Assembly: GCA_022647615.1 (NCBI GenBank)
Contig: JALCKZ010000001.1
Coordinates: 1,290,178-1,354,177, forward strand
DNA: 64,000 bases
Direction of reading: 5' to 3'
From: Bacteroidales bacterium
Lineage (GTDB): Bacteria > Bacteroidota > Bacteroidia > Bacteroidales > UBA932
The number at the start of each line of letters is the position of its first letter. Within the stretch, counting starts at the first letter, position 1. Positions 55,596 to 64,000 of the stretch are shown one piece after another. The translations under genes were made by a program, and so were the position numbers. The notes beneath the pieces were generated by a model that was not told the DNA's origin, searched no databases, and saw only the letters and a program-made list of their open reading frames with translations.

Positions 55596-56709
55596 TAGTA
55601 AAATTCTGGTTGCTAGCCCATTATTACCAGACTTGAAGTTGTTTGAACAATCTTTAAAAAAGATTTGGGAGAGCAAGTGGCTAACTAATAACGGAGACTT
55701 CCATAAGAAATTTGAAGTTGAATTATGTAAATATCTTGGAGTTAAATATCTCTCAATTTATACTAATGGAACTCTGCCAATTCTTGCCGCCTTGCAAACC
55801 TTGAAAATTACGGGGGAGGTCATTACTACGCCTTATAGTTTTGTTGCTACGACACATGCGCTTTGGTGGAATGGTATTAAGCCAGTGTTTGTTGATATTG
55901 ACCCTGTTACAGGTAATTTGGATCCGAATAAAATAGAGGCTGCAATTACCCCTAAGACTACTGCAATTCTTCCGGTTCATGTGTATGGGAATCCTTGTGA
56001 AACAAAAAAAATTAAGGCGATTGCTGATAAGTACGGATTGAAAGTTATATATGATGCGGCTCATGCCTTTGGCGTAAAAGTAAATGGGAAATCTATATTA
56101 AATGAAGGTGACTTGTCAACGCTTAGTTTCCACGCTACTAAGGTGTTCAGTACCTTTGAAGGAGGGGCGCTTATTAGCCACAATAAAGAGACAAAACAAA
56201 GAATTGAATTTCTGAAAAATTTTGGTTTTGCAAATGAAGTTACTGTTGTTGGGCCAGGTATCAACGGAAAAATGGATGAAGCTAGGGCTGCTTACGGTTT
56301 GTTGAATTTAAGACAGGTTGATGCTGCAATAGAGAGAAGAAAAGCAGTCGCAAAAATATATCGTGAAGAACTCAAAGATATTCGTGGCATTAGATATATG
56401 TCTGATATGAAGGGTGTTAGGCATAACTATGCTTATTTTCCAATTTTTGTTGATGAAAAAGAATTTGGAGTCTCAAGAGATGCTCTGTATGAAGGAATGA
56501 AAAAGTTTAATGTTTTTGGCAGAAGATATTTTTATCCTCTGATTAGCACTTTTTCCACATATAGGGGGCTACCTTCTGCAACTCCTTCTAATTTGCCTGT
56601 TGCAACAAAATTGGCAGACACTGTGATTTGTCTCCCTATGCATCATGATTTGTCAGATTCTGATGTTGAGAGAGTTATAGATTCTATTAAAAAAAATTGT
56701 AAAAAATAA
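55579..56709 (+). CDS. DegT/DnrJ/EryC1-type sugar aminotransferase, VioA-like
   Basis: PLP-dependent transaminase of 376 residues. The PLP Lys188 lies in LSFHATKVFSTFEGGAL, and VIYDAAHAFGV holds the PLP-binding Asp. HATKVF..FEGGA resembles VioA/FdtB-like enzymes that make dTDP-4-amino-4,6-dideoxyhexoses. The required 4-keto precursor could come from a dTDP or UDP dehydratase outside the window, as none other than RfbG is present here. Confidence 0.85.
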   Translation: MKKLNNSKILVASPLLPDLKLFEQSLKKIWESKWLTNNGDFHKKFEVELCKYLGVKYLSIYTNGTLPILAALQTLKITGEVITTPYSFVATTHALWWNGIKPVFVDIDPVTGNLDPNKIEAAITPKTTAILPVHVYGNPCETKKIKAIADKYGLKVIYDAAHAFGVKVNGKSILNEGDLSTLSFHATKVFSTFEGGALISHNKETKQRIEFLKNFGFANEVTVVGPGINGKMDEARAAYGLLNLRQVDAAIERRKAVAKIYREELKDIRGIRYMSDMKGVRHNYAYFPIFVDEKEFGVSRDALYEGMKKFNVFGRRYFYPLISTFSTYRGLPSATPSNLPVATKLADTVICLPMHHDLSDSDVERVIDSIKKNCKK

Positions 56710-56715
56710 CGTTAT

Positions 56716-57705
56716 ATGGCAGAGGGTAATGATATTCTTGTAAGTATCTCTTGTCTAGTGTACAATCAGGTGAAGTTTGTACGGCAAACTTTAGATGGGT
56801 TTGTCTCTCAAAAAACAAATTTTAGGTTTGAAGTACTTGTTAATGATGATTGCTCTACTGATGGTACCACGGATATAATTAGAGAATATGAAAAGAATTA
56901 TCCTGATATAATAAAACCAATATATCATAAAGAGAATCAGTATTCTAAAGGAATACCTGTAAGCTATTCTAATAACTTTAACCGTGTAAAAGGCAAATAC
57001 ATAGCACTTTGTGAAGGTGACGATTATTGGATTGATCCATACAAGCTGCAGTCTCAAGTGGATTTTCTTGAGGCAAATCCGGACTATTCTTTGACATATA
57101 CAGATTATAAAACATTATTTCAGGTTGACGGTTCTTTCAGAGATAACAATTATGAAAGAGAAAATTTTTTACATCCTACATTCCGTCTGCATTTAATACA
57201 TACCCTTTACCTGGCTCCGTGTTCATGGGTTTTTAGAACTTGTGATTTACCCGCGCTTAGTACCAGATATGTTGATACCACATACAGAATAATGCTTTAT
57301 TTCCTAGCCCTAAAAAAAATAAAGTACATAGACAAAGTCACTTGTGTTTATAGAGTCCTGGGGGAGAGTGCCAGCCACACGCCAACCTTAAAGAAAAAGT
57401 ACAATTTTTTGAGAGGACTCATTAAAACCCAAGATGAGTGTATGGTGCTGTATAATGCTAAGCCAGAGTTGGTTACGGAAGTGCATTATCACATGTATAA
57501 TAGAATTTTCAAATTGGCTGTTGCAATAGGTGATTTCCAATTCATTAAGTTGATGAAAGAATTTTGGAGCAAAAATAAGTGCAGGAATACAAGTGACAGA
57601 GTGTATTATTTTTTGAGTCACTTCTCCCATATTCTGCATCCGTTTTTTAATTGCGCCTATAATATAAAAACCTCTGTTAAACAGAAGCTTGGCATTAAAG
57701 ATTAA
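56716..57705 (+). CDS. Family 2 glycosyltransferase
   Basis: 329 residues. VSISCLVYNQVKFVRQTLDGFVSQ opens the fold, LVNDDCSTDGTTDIIREYEKNYPDIIKPIYH follows, and ALCEGDDYWIDPYKLQ carries the metal-binding acidic cluster typical of this GT2 subgroup. A C-terminal helical tail lies after about residue 240. Donor and acceptor are unknown. Confidence 0.85.
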   Translation: MAEGNDILVSISCLVYNQVKFVRQTLDGFVSQKTNFRFEVLVNDDCSTDGTTDIIREYEKNYPDIIKPIYHKENQYSKGIPVSYSNNFNRVKGKYIALCEGDDYWIDPYKLQSQVDFLEANPDYSLTYTDYKTLFQVDGSFRDNNYERENFLHPTFRLHLIHTLYLAPCSWVFRTCDLPALSTRYVDTTYRIMLYFLALKKIKYIDKVTCVYRVLGESASHTPTLKKKYNFLRGLIKTQDECMVLYNAKPELVTEVHYHMYNRIFKLAVAIGDFQFIKLMKEFWSKNKCRNTSDRVYYFLSHFSHILHPFFNCAYNIKTSVKQKLGIKD

Positions 57706-57710
57706 CATAA

Positions 57711-58963
57711 GTGAATAGCTATGAGAATATTTTTTGGATACTGGTATTTGTAGTTTTTTACACTTACATCGGCTATGGAATTGTGGTGTGGATGCTTGTG
57801 AAATTAAAGAGCATGGCAAGCCTCACGACAGCTTATCTGCTGATAGCAAGATGCTTCCGGAGGTGACAATTTTGATTGCTGCTTATAATGAGGAGGCGGT
57901 TGTTGTGGATAAAATGGACAATTGCATGGCTTTGGATTATCCTGCTGATAAGCTAAATGTGCTGTGGGCAACTGACGGATGTACGGATAGGACGGTTCCT
58001 CTTTTAACGAAATACATTAATGACCATAATTTGCAGAATGTTAAAGTTCAGGCATTTGAGGAGAGAAAAGGAAAGGGCGCTACTTTGTGCAGAGGAATTA
58101 AATATGTTATGACCCCTATAGTTGTGTTTACAGATGCAAATACAATGATTAATAAAAATGCTGTAAAAGAGATAGTTAAGGAGTTTAATAATCCAAAGGT
58201 TGGTTGTGTGTCTGGAGAAAAAAGAGTGGGCAATGCCGGAAGTGGTATTGATGAAAATAATAAGAATATGCAGGCTGGGAATAGTGGGGAGCGTGTTAAG
58301 GATGCTGCTGAAACAGAGGGTATTTACTGGAAGTATGAATCATTCTTAAAAGATCATGACAGCCGTTTGTGTTCTGCCATGGGTGCAGATGGAGGATTGT
58401 TTGCGTTAAGGAAAGATTTGTTTGAAACGTTGCCGGAAGGAGTGTTATTGGATGACTTTATAATATCCATGCGAGTGTTGCTAAAAGGCTATGTTATAGC
58501 ATATTGTCCAGAGGCTTATGTCCACGAGGGAACCTCTGCCAGCATTGCCGAGGAGTCCAAGAGAAAAGTAAGAATCGCGGCGGGGGGAATACAATCTGTC
58601 GGGATGCTAAAACCTCTGCTAAATATTTTTAAGTATGGTACTTTGAGTTTTGAATATATTTCTCACAGAGTGCTGAGATGGACGGTTACTCCTTTTGCAT
58701 TGTTGCTGCTGTTTCCTCTTAACATTGCTATTATACTTGTAAATGGCTGGCATCCTTTGATATATCCTGTAATACTTTTATTGCAGCTGTTGTTTTATGA
58801 TTTGGCGCTGTACGGGGCAATCCTCTCTAAACAGGGTAAGAAAAGTAAAATACCTTACGTCTGTTATTATTTTATGTTTATGAATATCTGTGTGTTTAAA
58901 GGAATAGCGTACTTGAGGAAGAAGAGGGGTTCAGGTACCTGGGAGCGTGCTAAAAGGGCATAG
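57711..58963 (+). CDS. Membrane family 2 glycosyltransferase with probable N-terminal frameshift
   Basis: The main frame holds [26 protein letters not shown] (DxN/DxD), [16 protein letters not shown] and the C-terminal helices near [21 protein letters not shown] and GG motifs suit a processive-like GT2. In this frame the first ~40 residues (from 57734) look non-homologous. Starting at GTG 57711 in another frame gives [20 protein letters not shown], the N-terminal membrane helix expected for this family, and this frame runs to VKLK before losing sense. So the true gene probably starts at 57711 and has a one-base shift near 57800-57850. Confidence 0.7.
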
Positions 58964-58975
58964 CAGATATTTTTT

Positions 58976-58983
58976 GTAACTTT
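58976..58983 (+). promoter_or_regulatory. Putative -7 box for the UDP-glucuronate decarboxylase gene
   Basis: TAACTTTG matches TAnnTTTG, 63 bases before the ATG at 59047. The leader contains a small GCGC...GCGC hairpin. Confidence 0.45.
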
Positions 58984-59046
58984 GCGGAATGGAAGTGTCT
59001 GCGCGTGTGGTGCGCGTTTGAATACTTAAACTTATTCTTTATCAAT

Positions 59047-59991
59047 ATGTTAAAAAAAGTTTTAGTGACCGGCGGAGCCGGTTTTGTTGGATCACATCTT
59101 TGCAAGAGACTTGTGGAGGAGGGAAATTATGTTTTATGTCTGGATAATTTCTTTACGGGTTCTAGAGACAATGTTGCGGGACTTTTGGATAATCCAAAGT
59201 TCAAGATTGTTACACATGATGTTGTAAACCCTTTTCACACAGACGTTGATGAGATTTATAACCTTGCCTGTCCGGCATCTCCAATTCACTATCAATATGA
59301 TCCGATAAAGACTACTAAAACTTCCGTTCTTGGAATTTTAAATATGCTTCAGCTGGCGCAAGATAATCACGCAAAGATTATGCAGGCATCTACCAGCGAG
59401 GTATATGGTGACCCTACGCAAAATCCTCAGAAAGAGACATATTGGGGCAATGTAAATCCAATAGGAACTCGCAGCTGCTATGATGAAGGGAAGAGAGTTG
59501 CGGAGACTTTCTGCATGGATTATTTTATGCAGTACAAGCTTAGAGTAAAGATTATCAGGATTTTCAACACATACGGGCCTAACATGGATATGAATGACGG
59601 GAGGGTGATTTCCAATTTCATAGTTCAGGCATTGAAGGGTGACGATATTACAATTTATGGTGACGGCTCTCAGACAAGAAGCTTCCAGTATGTTGATAAT
59701 CTGATAGAAGGGATGATAAGAGTTATGGCTACTCCCGACAGCTTTATTGGTCCGATTAATCTTGGAAATCCTCATGAGTTTACAATTTTGCAGCTTGCGC
59801 AGAAGGTCATTGAGATGACTGGCTCAAAGTCAAAGATTGTGATGAAGCCGCTTCCTCAAGATGACCCCAAACAGAGAAAGCCTGATATTACATTGGCTCA
59901 GAAGACTATAGATTATAATCCAGATATACTTTTGGAAGAGGGGTTAAAGAAAACAATTGCATATTTTGAAAAGTTATTATCTAAGAGATAG
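59047..59991 (+). CDS. UDP-glucuronate decarboxylase (UDP-xylose synthase)
   Basis: SDR enzyme converting UDP-glucuronate to UDP-xylose. 314 residues from ATG 59047: [19 protein letters not shown] is the NAD motif. [34 protein letters not shown], and [11 protein letters not shown] with the YxxxK pair are diagnostic of UXS. The upstream extension to 59005 lies in the presumed leader and looks random. It supplies xylose or a derived sugar for the locus; a UDP-glucose dehydrogenase is not in the window. Confidence 0.9.
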   Translation: MLKKVLVTGGAGFVGSHLCKRLVEEGNYVLCLDNFFTGSRDNVAGLLDNPKFKIVTHDVVNPFHTDVDEIYNLACPASPIHYQYDPIKTTKTSVLGILNMLQLAQDNHAKIMQASTSEVYGDPTQNPQKETYWGNVNPIGTRSCYDEGKRVAETFCMDYFMQYKLRVKIIRIFNTYGPNMDMNDGRVISNFIVQALKGDDITIYGDGSQTRSFQYVDNLIEGMIRVMATPDSFIGPINLGNPHEFTILQLAQKVIEMTGSKSKIVMKPLPQDDPKQRKPDITLAQKTIDYNPDILLEEGLKKTIAYFEKLLSKR

Positions 59992-60001
59992 GGATAATTA
60001 G

Positions 60002-60009
60002 TAAATTTG
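60002..60009 (+). promoter_or_regulatory. Putative -7 box for the receiver-kinase gene
   Basis: TAAATTTG matches TAnnTTTG, 46 bases before the ATG at 60055. Confidence 0.45.
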
Positions 60010-60054
60010 CAAGCGGGTGACTTGTTAAAAGTTATACGATAAAAAAGTTGTGTT

Positions 60055-61188
60055 ATGAATATCAATCCGGCGGAATTTAAAATTTTGGTTGTGGATGACG
60101 TTGTTGCAAATGTTATTCTGCTTAAAGCTCTGCTTTCCAGAGAGGGTTATAAAATAGTTACTGCTACAAGCGGTGAGGATGCTATTAATAAGCTCCCGAT
60201 AGAGAAGCCTGATGTTATCTTGTTGGACGTAATGATGCCGGGAATGAGCGGCTTTGAGGTTGCGGAGAAGATTAAGAAAATGCCTGAGTTTGAGGATGTC
60301 CAAATAATTTTCCTAACGGCGCTTAATTCGCCTGCCGATATTGTTAAAGGATTTAAACTTGGTGCAAATGACTTTGTAACAAAGCCTTTCAACAGAGAGG
60401 AGCTGATTATAAGATTGACTCACCAGATTTCATTGGTTGCCGCAAAGAGAATTATTGAGCAGCAAACAGATGAATTAAAGAGCACAATCAGCGGCCGAGA
60501 TAAATTGTATTCTGTTATTGCGCATGATTTGAGGTCTCCTCTAGGTTCCATAAAGATGGTGCTTAACATGCTGGTTACCACATTGGTACCGGAGAGCATA
60601 GGTGACGAAATGTTTCAGCTGATGAAGGAAGCAAATCATATTGCTGAGGATACTTTTAGTTTGCTGGACAATTTGTTGAAGTGGACAAAGAGCCAGACCG
60701 GCAAGTTAAATATTGTATATCTGGATATTGACGTAGTTGATATTTTGGACGATATCGTAGAAATCTTTAAGTTGAACGCTCAGCTTAAAGAGATTCAAAT
60801 CACATATAAGAGCGATGTGCATGTCACTGTCAGGACTGATGTTGACATAGTGAAGACCATAATGAGGAATTTGCTGAGCAATGCTATAAAGTACAGTAAC
60901 AAAGGAACTAGCATAGATGTCACTACAGAAGATAGCGACGGTTTTGCAATTGTTCATGTTGCTGACCACGGACTTGGAATAAGCAAGGCAGGACAGGATA
61001 AATTGTTTAAGCAAGATGCTCACTTTACAACATTTGGAACTGCAAATGAAGAGGGCTCAGGCCTTGGACTTATCCTTGTTAAGGATTTTGTGGATAAGAT
61101 TGGAGGGAAAATCTGGTTTGAATCTGAAGAGGGAAAGGGCTCAACTTTCAGCTTCTCTATTCCTAAAGCAACTGATACTCCGCTATAA
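60055..61188 (+). CDS. Receiver-histidine kinase hybrid
   Basis: 377 residues with the receiver first. ILVVDDVVANVILL supplies the acidic pair, VILLDVMMPGMSG the phospho-Asp near residue 58, and FVTKPFN the Lys. A linker of about 25 residues follows, then HisKA with VIAHDLRSPLGSIKM (His near 160) and the ATPase with NLLSNAIKYS, DHGLGIS and GSGLGLILVKDF. It lacks a sensor or membrane domain, so it is cytoplasmic and probably relays phosphate from another kinase. Its 3' end overlaps the convergent gene by 26 bases. Confidence 0.9.
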   Translation: MNINPAEFKILVVDDVVANVILLKALLSREGYKIVTATSGEDAINKLPIEKPDVILLDVMMPGMSGFEVAEKIKKMPEFEDVQIIFLTALNSPADIVKGFKLGANDFVTKPFNREELIIRLTHQISLVAAKRIIEQQTDELKSTISGRDKLYSVIAHDLRSPLGSIKMVLNMLVTTLVPESIGDEMFQLMKEANHIAEDTFSLLDNLLKWTKSQTGKLNIVYLDIDVVDILDDIVEIFKLNAQLKEIQITYKSDVHVTVRTDVDIVKTIMRNLLSNAIKYSNKGTSIDVTTEDSDGFAIVHVADHGLGISKAGQDKLFKQDAHFTTFGTANEEGSGLGLILVKDFVDKIGGKIWFESEEGKGSTFSFSIPKATDTPL

Positions 61189-62353
61189 CCGCATTGTGGT
61201 CGCTCCACGGACCGTCGGGAGAGAAATAGTTAACTCCCTTGAACTCAGGAGAGTGGAATATATAATCTATGCGGAAAACTTTCTTGAAATGTCTGTATGA
61301 ATAGGCGTAGCCTTTGCCGCACTCTCTGAATGTATCCGTTAAAAGTTTTGTGCAATTAACATAAGCATAAGAATTTGGAGTGTCATTAAAGTCTCCCATC
61401 AGCAGAACCGGATACGGAGATTTCTTTACAATGTTGCAGATTATGTCTGTCTGGCGTCCGCGCAAAGCGGAGCTAAACTTAAGTTTATCAGTAAGTTTTG
61501 TGAACATTTCTGTCCTGCTGTATTGCTGGTTTGTACTCTCTGCATAAGCAACATTTGCCGCAACATCGCTAACTCCGGTTGATTCTAAATGCACTGCAAT
61601 TACGCGGATTGTTCTGGTGCTGTCAACAGCTATATCTGCATAAATAAAACCGTAATTTGATTCCGGAAATCTTGCAAAGCAATATCTCTTTATCGGGTAT
61701 TTGCTAAAGATAGCCATATCTACAAGTCTGTCTCCCTTGTTGTCAAAACAGCTGTAAGGCATTGAGCTAAAGCATTTTTTGATACTGTCTCTGCCAAAAT
61801 CCCAACCCTCTGCATACTCCTCCAGGCACAAAATGTCAACAGGAGATGATGGCTTGGAGTCCGGGGCATAATGGATTGCATCTGCCATTGGAATCCCTTT
61901 CCTTCCGCAAAAATAATCGGAGGAACTCCTGACATTTTTTATTAGTCCCTCTCCTCCAAATTCACCTGTATTAAGAGTGGCAACTTTAAGATTTAGAGGT
62001 GTTTTGTTATCTGTCGCGACGGATATATTTTTTGTAATATTTGTCTTTTGCAGTTTTTTGGCAATTGGCCAATTGTTTGCGGGATAATAAATTGCAGCAG
62101 TATATGTCAGGCTGAAAACTATGGCAAGCAGAGGAAAAACGGCAACCCATTTAAGCCTTACAATCCAATAGATAAGAAATAAAATATCTGCGGATATTAA
62201 TATTATCAGGAATGGCCCCAGCATGGATATGAAGGGGTGATTCTGCGGTATAAAGTGCCCTGTTTTGGCAGATAAAATTGTTGCTGCGGCAAGCAATATT
62301 GTGATTACAATAGAGATGCAGTAAAACAAATAACTGGTTGCTTTCTTGCCCAT
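61163..62353 (-). CDS. Membrane-anchored endonuclease/exonuclease/phosphatase-family protein
   Basis: 396 residues. Three N-terminal membrane helices (about 7-95) precede an EEP domain. LNLKVATLNTGEFGG, ILCLEEYAEGWDF with the metal-binding Glu, VIAVHLES, LLMGDFNDTPNSYAY and DGPWSDHNAVIAEYQLL with the catalytic Asp-His pair are the family motifs. The catalytic domain would face outside. Substrate (DNA, phospholipid or a phosphate ester) is unknown. Similar proteins are common in Bacteroidetes, often beside rhomboid genes, which are not seen here. Confidence 0.82.
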   Translation of the reverse strand: MGKKATSYLFYCISIVITILLAAATILSAKTGHFIPQNHPFISMLGPFLIILISADILFLIYWIVRLKWVAVFPLLAIVFSLTYTAAIYYPANNWPIAKKLQKTNITKNISVATDNKTPLNLKVATLNTGEFGGEGLIKNVRSSSDYFCGRKGIPMADAIHYAPDSKPSSPVDILCLEEYAEGWDFGRDSIKKCFSSMPYSCFDNKGDRLVDMAIFSKYPIKRYCFARFPESNYGFIYADIAVDSTRTIRVIAVHLESTGVSDVAANVAYAESTNQQYSRTEMFTKLTDKLKFSSALRGRQTDIICNIVKKSPYPVLLMGDFNDTPNSYAYVNCTKLLTDTFRECGKGYAYSYRHFKKVFRIDYIFHSPEFKGVNYFSPDGPWSDHNAVIAEYQLL

Positions 62354-62415
62354 TATTAAACTATTATTTTGTTGGCAAATTTATTAAAAAACTACATACA
62401 ATAAGAAAAAAGGGT

Positions 62416-62423
62416 TAAATTTG
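62416..62423 (+). promoter_or_regulatory. Putative -7 box for the kinase-receiver gene
   Basis: TAAATTTG matches TAnnTTTG, 27 bases before the ATG at 62450. Confidence 0.45.
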
Positions 62424-62449
62424 TAGGGTATGATTTAACTCAAATTAAG

Positions 62450-63610
62450 ATGGCAAATACACCCGGAAATAGGCGCTCTGAGCTGGTTGATTCTGAGAAA
62501 GATTTCTTCTCCCTCCTTTATGCCGCATGCAGAAAGATGGAGAACAAGATTAATATTATTACAGAGTTTTCCAACCTGCTGGTGACTTCCTCTGATTCTG
62601 AAGAGAGGGAGACTTATGCTCATGAACTTGTTATGAAAAGTGCTGAGACCAGATTGCTTCTATCTGATTTAAAGGATATTATTAATATTTCTACGGGCAA
62701 GGATGTTAATATACCTGCGCCGGTGGATGTTGATGCTTTGCTTAATGAACTTATCTTTGTAAACCGCTCTCAGATTAAAAGCGACAAGGTTACATTAAAT
62801 TACAAGGGAGGGTATGGAAGACCTTTTGTCATCAATACAATATCTAAGCGTATCACAAAGATTATCAATAATTTAATCTCAAATTCCATTCATTATACGG
62901 AGCAGGGAAGCATTAATGTTGGCTTTAAGGTAAAGGGTTGCGATAAGTTATACTTTTACGTAGAGGATACGGGCAAGGGCATTTCAGCTGAAAATCTTAA
63001 ATCAATTTTTGATGATTTTTTCAGGCTGGACAGGACAGTCGCCGGCACCGGCCTCGGGCTTACAATATGCAGAATCCTTGTTAAGGAATTTGGGGGAGAA
63101 CTGGGGGCTGAATCAGAATTGAATAAGGGTTCAAAATTCTGGTTTACAATACCTTATGAATCATCTGATAAAGAGAGTACCATAATTATGGAGACCGAGG
63201 CGGAGGACGTAGAGGTTAAGAAACCTTTTAACGGCGGGATGCCAAAGGTTTTAGTTGCGGAGGATGATTCTGCTAATTATTTCTTGTTTGAATCTATCTT
63301 AAAGAACAACTATTTACTTGTACATGCTGCCAACGGCCTGGAGGCTGTTGAAATGCATAAGAAGGAGAAGCCTGACATTATCATCATGGATGTTAAAATG
63401 CCTGTGATGGATGGTTTCCAGGCTATTACAGAGATAAGAAAAATTGATAAGGATATTCCTATTATAGCTGCCACAGCTTATGCGTTGCCGGAGGTTGAGG
63501 AAAAATTGTATGCCTGCGGTGCAAACGATTATATTGTAAAGCCGCTAAGTCCTTCTGATTTAAGGAGCAAGCTGCAGAAAATTGTAGAGAACGGCAAGAA
63601 AAATATTTGA
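62450..63610 (+). CDS. Hybrid kinase-receiver with degenerate H box
   Basis: 386 residues. Residues 19-72 align with a HisKA helix pair, but the H-box position reads YAACRKMENKINIITEFSNLL, where SHEIRTPLNAI is expected; the acceptor His is Arg28. The ATPase domain is intact by eye: KIINNLISNSIHYTE (N box), DTGKGIS (G1) and GTGLGLTICRILV (G2). The C-terminal receiver (~265-380) has VLVAEDDSAN, IIIMDVKMPVMDG with phospho-Asp and DYIVKPLSP. It may act as a phosphatase, a pseudokinase or through another His. Seven bases separate it from the next gene. Confidence 0.85.
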   Translation: MANTPGNRRSELVDSEKDFFSLLYAACRKMENKINIITEFSNLLVTSSDSEERETYAHELVMKSAETRLLLSDLKDIINISTGKDVNIPAPVDVDALLNELIFVNRSQIKSDKVTLNYKGGYGRPFVINTISKRITKIINNLISNSIHYTEQGSINVGFKVKGCDKLYFYVEDTGKGISAENLKSIFDDFFRLDRTVAGTGLGLTICRILVKEFGGELGAESELNKGSKFWFTIPYESSDKESTIIMETEAEDVEVKKPFNGGMPKVLVAEDDSANYFLFESILKNNYLLVHAANGLEAVEMHKKEKPDIIIMDVKMPVMDGFQAITEIRKIDKDIPIIAATAYALPEVEEKLYACGANDYIVKPLSPSDLRSKLQKIVENGKKNI

Positions 63611-63617
63611 AGAAATT

Positions 63618-64000
63618 ATGGATAATAAAGATTATAATACTCAGCGACCCAAGCTAATTATGCCGGAGTACGGGAGACATGTGCAGGACATGATTGACTA
63701 TGTAACTGCCATTCCGGATAAGAAGAAAAGGGATGAACAGATTCAGGCTGTTGTTGCAGTTATGGGAACGCTAAACCCGCAATTGAGAGATATTGTGGAC
63801 TTTAGGCATAAGCTTTGGGATCATGTGCAGATAATTTCAGATTTTAAAATTGATATAGATTCTCCATATCCAATTCCTACCAGGGAAACTATCGGGACCA
63901 AACCAAATGCTATTCCGCTCCAGAAGAAGCCTATAAGAGCTGCCTGCTATGGCCGCAATATCCAGAATATGATAGACTTGATAGCTTCCAGACCTGATGA
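63618..64000 (+). CDS. DUF4290-family protein, 3' end outside the window
   Basis: 127 residues are visible, starting MDNKDYNTQRPKLIMPEYGR and continuing VQDMIDYVTAIPDKKKRDEQIQAVVAVMGTLNPQL and DFRHKLWDHVQIISDFKIDIDSPYP. These are the hallmarks of DUF4290, a conserved Bacteroidetes protein of unknown function that, by recall, commonly precedes murA. The next gene is not visible. Frame open to the window edge. Confidence 0.85.
   Translation, partial: MDNKDYNTQRPKLIMPEYGRHVQDMIDYVTAIPDKKKRDEQIQAVVAVMGTLNPQLRDIVDFRHKLWDHVQIISDFKIDIDSPYPIPTRETIGTKPNAIPLQKKPIRAACYGRNIQNMIDLIASRPD

Overview
The window looks like a chromosomal segment of a member of the Bacteroidota, most likely order Bacteroidales. 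The support is: genes typical of that group (DUF3078, DUF4290, a BT_3928-like DoxX protein, an RfbH/RfbG/RfbF cluster, archaeal-type ProS); many TAnnTTTG boxes, the -7 element of the Bacteroides primary sigma factor, just upstream of genes; an A+T-rich sequence; and few Shine-Dalgarno sequences. I cannot name a family or genus. No plasmid, phage, IS element or CRISPR array is visible.

Left third (1-30.4 kb), mostly housekeeping genes. On the minus strand: purB (cut by the window edge), folP, a PF11316-like glycosyltransferase, infB and nusA. On the plus strand: tmk, a DoxX/MauE membrane protein, and the lipid A/fatty acid genes lpxD, lpxC, fabZ and lpxA, with LpxC and FabZ as separate proteins instead of the usual Bacteroidetes fusion. 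Then come wbqC, an OmpP1/FadL-like porin, a very unusual Trp/Tyr/Gly-rich lipoprotein, proS, a hypothetical gene, a DUF3078 protein, tilS and sppA. A secreted GH9-CE4 fusion enzyme stands in a tight row with the two NfnAB/SudBA-type flavoprotein subunits, followed by hisS and an initiator tRNA gene.

Middle (30.5-60 kb), one large surface polysaccharide locus. It starts with a stand-alone receiver and an initiating sugar-phosphate transferase carrying a receiver-like N-terminal domain. These are followed by a TolC-like outer membrane protein, a frame-disrupted GNVR/Wzz-type chain-length gene, a Wzy-type polymerase, about nine glycosyltransferase genes, two acetyltransferases and a Wzx flippase. 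Nucleotide-sugar genes include a CDP-3,6-dideoxyhexose set (RfbH, RfbG, a 3,5-epimerase-like protein, RfbF and a reductase), a VioA-like aminotransferase and a UDP-glucuronate decarboxylase. Four minus-strand genes inside it form two tandem MBOAT/SGNH acyltransferase pairs of the alginate-acetylation type. The set describes a Wzx/Wzy-made, probably acylated polysaccharide containing a 3,6-dideoxyhexose, a 4-amino sugar and possibly xylose.

Right end (60-64 kb): a receiver-histidine kinase hybrid, a membrane-anchored endonuclease/exonuclease/phosphatase-family protein, a second kinase-receiver hybrid whose phospho-acceptor His is replaced, and the start of a DUF4290 gene.

Most promising observations: the doubled MBOAT/SGNH module, the ascarylose-like sugar set without a visible E3 reductase, the split LpxC/FabZ, the GH9-CE4 fusion with an altered deacetylase motif, the GT-D/GT4 fusion and the aromatic-glycine lipoprotein. 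The frame-disrupted chain-length gene and a probable frameshift at 57.8 kb may be real decay or sequence error.
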